Part shown: positions 7,979-9,803 of the stretch, piece after piece
How positions within the stretch are numbered: the stretch's first letter is position 1
Layout: each line of letters starts with the position of its first letter
Source of the DNA: Owenweeksia sp. TMED14
Lineage (GTDB): Bacteria; Bacteroidota; Bacteroidia; Flavobacteriales; Schleiferiaceae
NCBI GenBank assembly: GCA_002167805.1
Contig: NHBT01000024.1
Span: 77,051-86,853 of the forward strand
Direction: 5' to 3'
DNA: 9,803 nt
The notes under the pieces: generated by a model
Told to the model about the DNA's origin: nothing
The model's database searches: none
Seen by the model: the letters and a program-made list of their open reading frames with translations, nothing else
Made by a program: the position numbers and the translations under genes

Positions 7979-7986
7979 TACTTTTG
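7979..7986 (+). promoter_or_regulatory. Second, perfect TAnnTTTG -7 box just before the start codon
   Basis: TACTTTTG matches the Bacteroidota -7 consensus at every fixed position and is followed by the often preferred C. The nearest TTTG upstream is at 7953-7956, 22 nt away, slightly longer than usual and inside the other promoter's -7 box. Initiation here would fall within a few bases of the ATG at 7995 and give an almost leaderless mRNA. It may therefore be an alternative promoter or a chance match. Confidence 0.3.
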
Positions 7987-7994
7987 CACTTCTT

Positions 7995-8567
7995 ATGAAT
8001 GCATATCCCTCGAGTTTTTTAAAAAGGCTTTTAGATATTCTAATTTCTATTTTAGTATTGCCTTTTGCTTTGGTTCTCATTTCTTTAGGGGGTTTACTTA
8101 TTTTAATAACGACTGCTGGACCTGTTTTTTACTCTCAAAAGAGAGTGGGAAAGAACGGTTCTGAATTCACCATTTTAAAGCTTAGGACTCTTATCAAAGG
8201 GGCGCAAGGTGATCTCGCAGGAATGACAAAAAATGATCCAAATATCTTTTTGATTGGTAGGCATCTAAGAAGGTGGAGGATTGATGAGCTGCCCCAAGTT
8301 TTCAATATCCTGGGAGGAAGTATGAGTTGGGTGGGGCCAAGACCTGAACGACCGCATTTAGTGAAATCTTTTGAACAAGATTTTAATGAATATAGTAGGC
8401 GTCATGAAGTTTTACCGGGCATTACAGGTCTGGCTCAAATAAACTTACCTGACGCAACTCCGAATGAAACTAAAGAGAAACTTCCTTTTGACCTAGAGTA
8501 TGTCGAGAAAGCGAATTTTTTGATGGATCTGGGTATCATTTGGAAAACGGTAAAAGCCATAGTGTAA
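7995..8567 (+). CDS. Priming undecaprenyl-phosphate sugar-phosphate transferase, short monotopic type
   Basis: A 190-residue protein of the bacterial sugar transferase family, the short form like PglC that corresponds to the catalytic end of WcaJ/WbaP. It would transfer a sugar 1-phosphate from a UDP-sugar to undecaprenyl phosphate, the first step in building a lipid-linked repeat unit. Residues 9-39 form the basic-then-hydrophobic re-entrant membrane helix (KRLLDI then a long nonpolar run), followed by GPVFYSQKRVGKNG (42-55). The catalytic acidic dyad is D97-E98 in RIDELPQ, then SWVGPRPE (111-118), PGITGLAQIN (141-150) and the closing DLEYVE...DLGIIWKT segment. All key residues are present. 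No Shine-Dalgarno is visible before ATG 7995, and no other in-frame ATG precedes the membrane helix. The gene is first in the downstream cluster and lies 6 nt before the GT2 gene. The sugar is unknown. Confidence 0.9.
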   Translation: MNAYPSSFLKRLLDILISILVLPFALVLISLGGLLILITTAGPVFYSQKRVGKNGSEFTILKLRTLIKGAQGDLAGMTKNDPNIFLIGRHLRRWRIDELPQVFNILGGSMSWVGPRPERPHLVKSFEQDFNEYSRRHEVLPGITGLAQINLPDATPNETKEKLPFDLEYVEKANFLMDLGIIWKTVKAIV

Positions 8568-8573
8568 AGCCTT

Positions 8574-9443
8574 ATGCGTATTGGCGGTATACTATCTGTC
8601 TACAAAGGAGATAGCCCTATTTTTCTCAATCAAGCCCTTGATTCTATAATCAGAAATCAATCAAAAACATTTGATGAATGTGTAGGGGTGATTGAGGGTA
8701 AAATTGGTCAAGAGCTTAAGAATGTTTGTGAAAGTTTTTCTGAAATCAAATGGTTGAATATATCTGATTCAGATGTTTTTGGATTACCTAAAGCTTTAAA
8801 CACAGCAGTCGATAATATAAATGCTGAAGTTGTTTTGAAAATTGATACAGACGACTTGTATTCAAATAGAAGAATTGAATGGACTTATTCGGCTTTCAAG
8901 AATAATGAATCATTAGATCTTCATGGGGCACAAATACAAGAGTTTTCCAGTGATTTTAAATTGAATTATGGCTACCGAAATGTTCCATTGAATCAGGTGG
9001 ATATTGAAAAATATTTTAAGTATCGGAATCCTTTTAACGGTCCTTCAGTGGCCTTTAGAAGGGATTCTTTTTTAAGAATGGGGGGCTTTCCTCAGGTTGG
9101 CGCCAATGAGGATTATTGTTTATGGGGCCTCTATTTGGTAAATAAGTTGTGTGTTTCGAATAGTCCAGAAACATATGCTTTTATGCGAGGTGGAAGCGAT
9201 TTGGTTTCAAGAAGAAGTAATAAAACATATAGGCTAGGGGAGCTTCAAGCTCTGAAATTCATGAAAGACTCCGGAGCTTTAACGAATAGTCAGTATTTAA
9301 GACATATTTTTGTCAAACAAATTACAAGGAGACTACCTCTATTATGGAATTCTTACATTTATTCTAAACTGAGAAACAATATCGAGCATAAAATTCCGAA
9401 AGAGCTTGAAGCTATCATTCAAACAGTACAAAATGAAAAATAA
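8574..9443 (+). CDS. Family 2 glycosyltransferase, AmsE-like
   Basis: A 289-residue cytosolic GT-A glycosyltransferase, probably adding a sugar to the lipid-linked repeat unit. It has the N-terminal ILSVYKGD strand (6-13), a GLPKALNTAV helix (70-79), the metal-binding DxD in KIDTDD (89-94), the acceptor-side NPFNGPSVAFRR segment (152-163), GGFP (170-173) and the catalytic-base motif NEDYCLW (178-184). The C-terminal part, with MRGGSDLVSRRS and a basic YLRHIFVKQITRRLP helix, resembles the AmsE/amylovoran group. The nucleotide-sugar site usually reads V-D/E-D-G at the fourth strand; here it is VIEGK (39-43), so the usual second acid is replaced by glycine. The start lies 6 nt after the transferase stop, and the gene overlaps the next one by 11 nt. 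Donor and acceptor sugars cannot be predicted. Confidence 0.88.
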   Translation: MRIGGILSVYKGDSPIFLNQALDSIIRNQSKTFDECVGVIEGKIGQELKNVCESFSEIKWLNISDSDVFGLPKALNTAVDNINAEVVLKIDTDDLYSNRRIEWTYSAFKNNESLDLHGAQIQEFSSDFKLNYGYRNVPLNQVDIEKYFKYRNPFNGPSVAFRRDSFLRMGGFPQVGANEDYCLWGLYLVNKLCVSNSPETYAFMRGGSDLVSRRSNKTYRLGELQALKFMKDSGALTNSQYLRHIFVKQITRRLPLLWNSYIYSKLRNNIEHKIPKELEAIIQTVQNEK

Positions 9444-9803
9444 GTTTATTTTAATCATTATTATGCTTTTAATGCTTCCGTTGGTTGCGGAGGCTCAGAA
9501 CGTATTCGCTCGTAAAAATTTAACTTCTGTAAGCATAGATCAGCTAGGTGAAGATGAGATTATTTTGTTTAAGCAAAGTTTTGAAGCAAAAAATATGACA
9601 CCTTCTGAGGCCTTCAAGGATTTGGAGAAGAAGGGCATGTCGGAAGCTGAGATAAGGAAATTGCGATTGAGATTAGCTGAAGCGGGACAAGTTGATCCAG
9701 GAGAACAGGCTCAAATTTTAACAATGAAATTACTTCGTCTTCAAGACTCATTAAAGGATTATCAAAAGGAGTCAAGTCAACTGATGGGCTTAGAGCGATT
9801 ATA
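9433..9803 (+). CDS. Wza/SLBB-type polysaccharide export protein, 3' partial (N-terminus only)
   Basis: The frame opens with ATG at 9433, inside the end of the GT2 gene, and stays open to the window edge, giving 123 codons. Residues 1-21 look like a Sec signal peptide: MKNK, a hydrophobic core, then VAEA with cleavage likely before Q22. The region after it is charged and helical; SVSIDQLGEDEI (32-43) and GMSEAEIRKLRLRL (68-81) match the helical leader typical of large Bacteroidota SLBB-domain polysaccharide export proteins. The polysaccharide-binding and SLBB domains themselves would lie beyond 9803, so the family call rests on this leader and on context. It would act in the periplasm or outer membrane, passing polymer to the outside. 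The 11-nt overlap suggests coupling to the GT2 gene. Confidence 0.7.
   Translation, partial: MKNKFILIIIMLLMLPLVAEAQNVFARKNLTSVSIDQLGEDEIILFKQSFEAKNMTPSEAFKDLEKKGMSEAEIRKLRLRLAEAGQVDPGEQAQILTMKLLRLQDSLKDYQKESSQLMGLERL

Noticed and set aside
1..9803. CRISPR arrays, tRNA or rRNA genes, insertion sequences
   Set aside because: No regularly spaced direct repeats with unique spacers, no cloverleaf or rRNA signature, no transposase frame or terminal inverted repeats were seen by eye.

Overview
The window most likely comes from a member of the Bacteroidota, probably a free-living and possibly marine Flavobacteriales-type bacterium (the order and habitat are inferences). The evidence is a very large modular surface protein ending in a type A Type IX secretion (T9SS) sorting domain, a TAnnTTTG-type promoter, poor Shine-Dalgarno sequences, AT-rich tightly packed genes, and cell-surface polysaccharide genes. 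All genes that can be supported lie on the + strand.

Region 1 (1-4938) is the 3' part of a giant gene whose reading frame is already open at base 1. The protein alternates fibronectin-type-III-like and MAM-like modules, with four complete MAM+FN3 units, then a CUB-like beta domain, three PKD domains and the T9SS sorting domain. It looks like a secreted, surface-anchored adhesin. A strong 16-bp hairpin (4958-4992) follows and probably ends this transcript.

Region 2 (5058-7795) is a tight three-gene cluster: a YgdQ-like TerC-family membrane protein, a PlsC-type acyltransferase 7 nt downstream, and a Wzx-type flippase overlapping plsC by 8 nt. The last two look translationally coupled.

Region 3 (7796-7994) is a 199-nt non-coding gap holding one good and one alternative Bacteroidota-type promoter. 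Region 4 (7995-9803) starts what looks like a surface polysaccharide operon: a small monotopic priming sugar-phosphate transferase, an AmsE-like family 2 glycosyltransferase 6 nt downstream, and, overlapping that by 11 nt, the 5' end of a gene for a Wza/SLBB-type polysaccharide export protein that runs off the window.

The inferred pathway is as follows. The priming transferase loads a sugar phosphate onto undecaprenyl phosphate, and the GT2 enzyme extends it. The flippase moves the lipid-linked repeat unit across the inner membrane, and the SLBB protein belongs to the export machinery. Polymerase, chain-length regulator and further glycosyltransferases would lie downstream. I did not find a convincing novel system; the most unusual items are the architecture of the giant protein, the promoter arrangement before the priming transferase, and a substituted donor-site motif in the GT2 enzyme.
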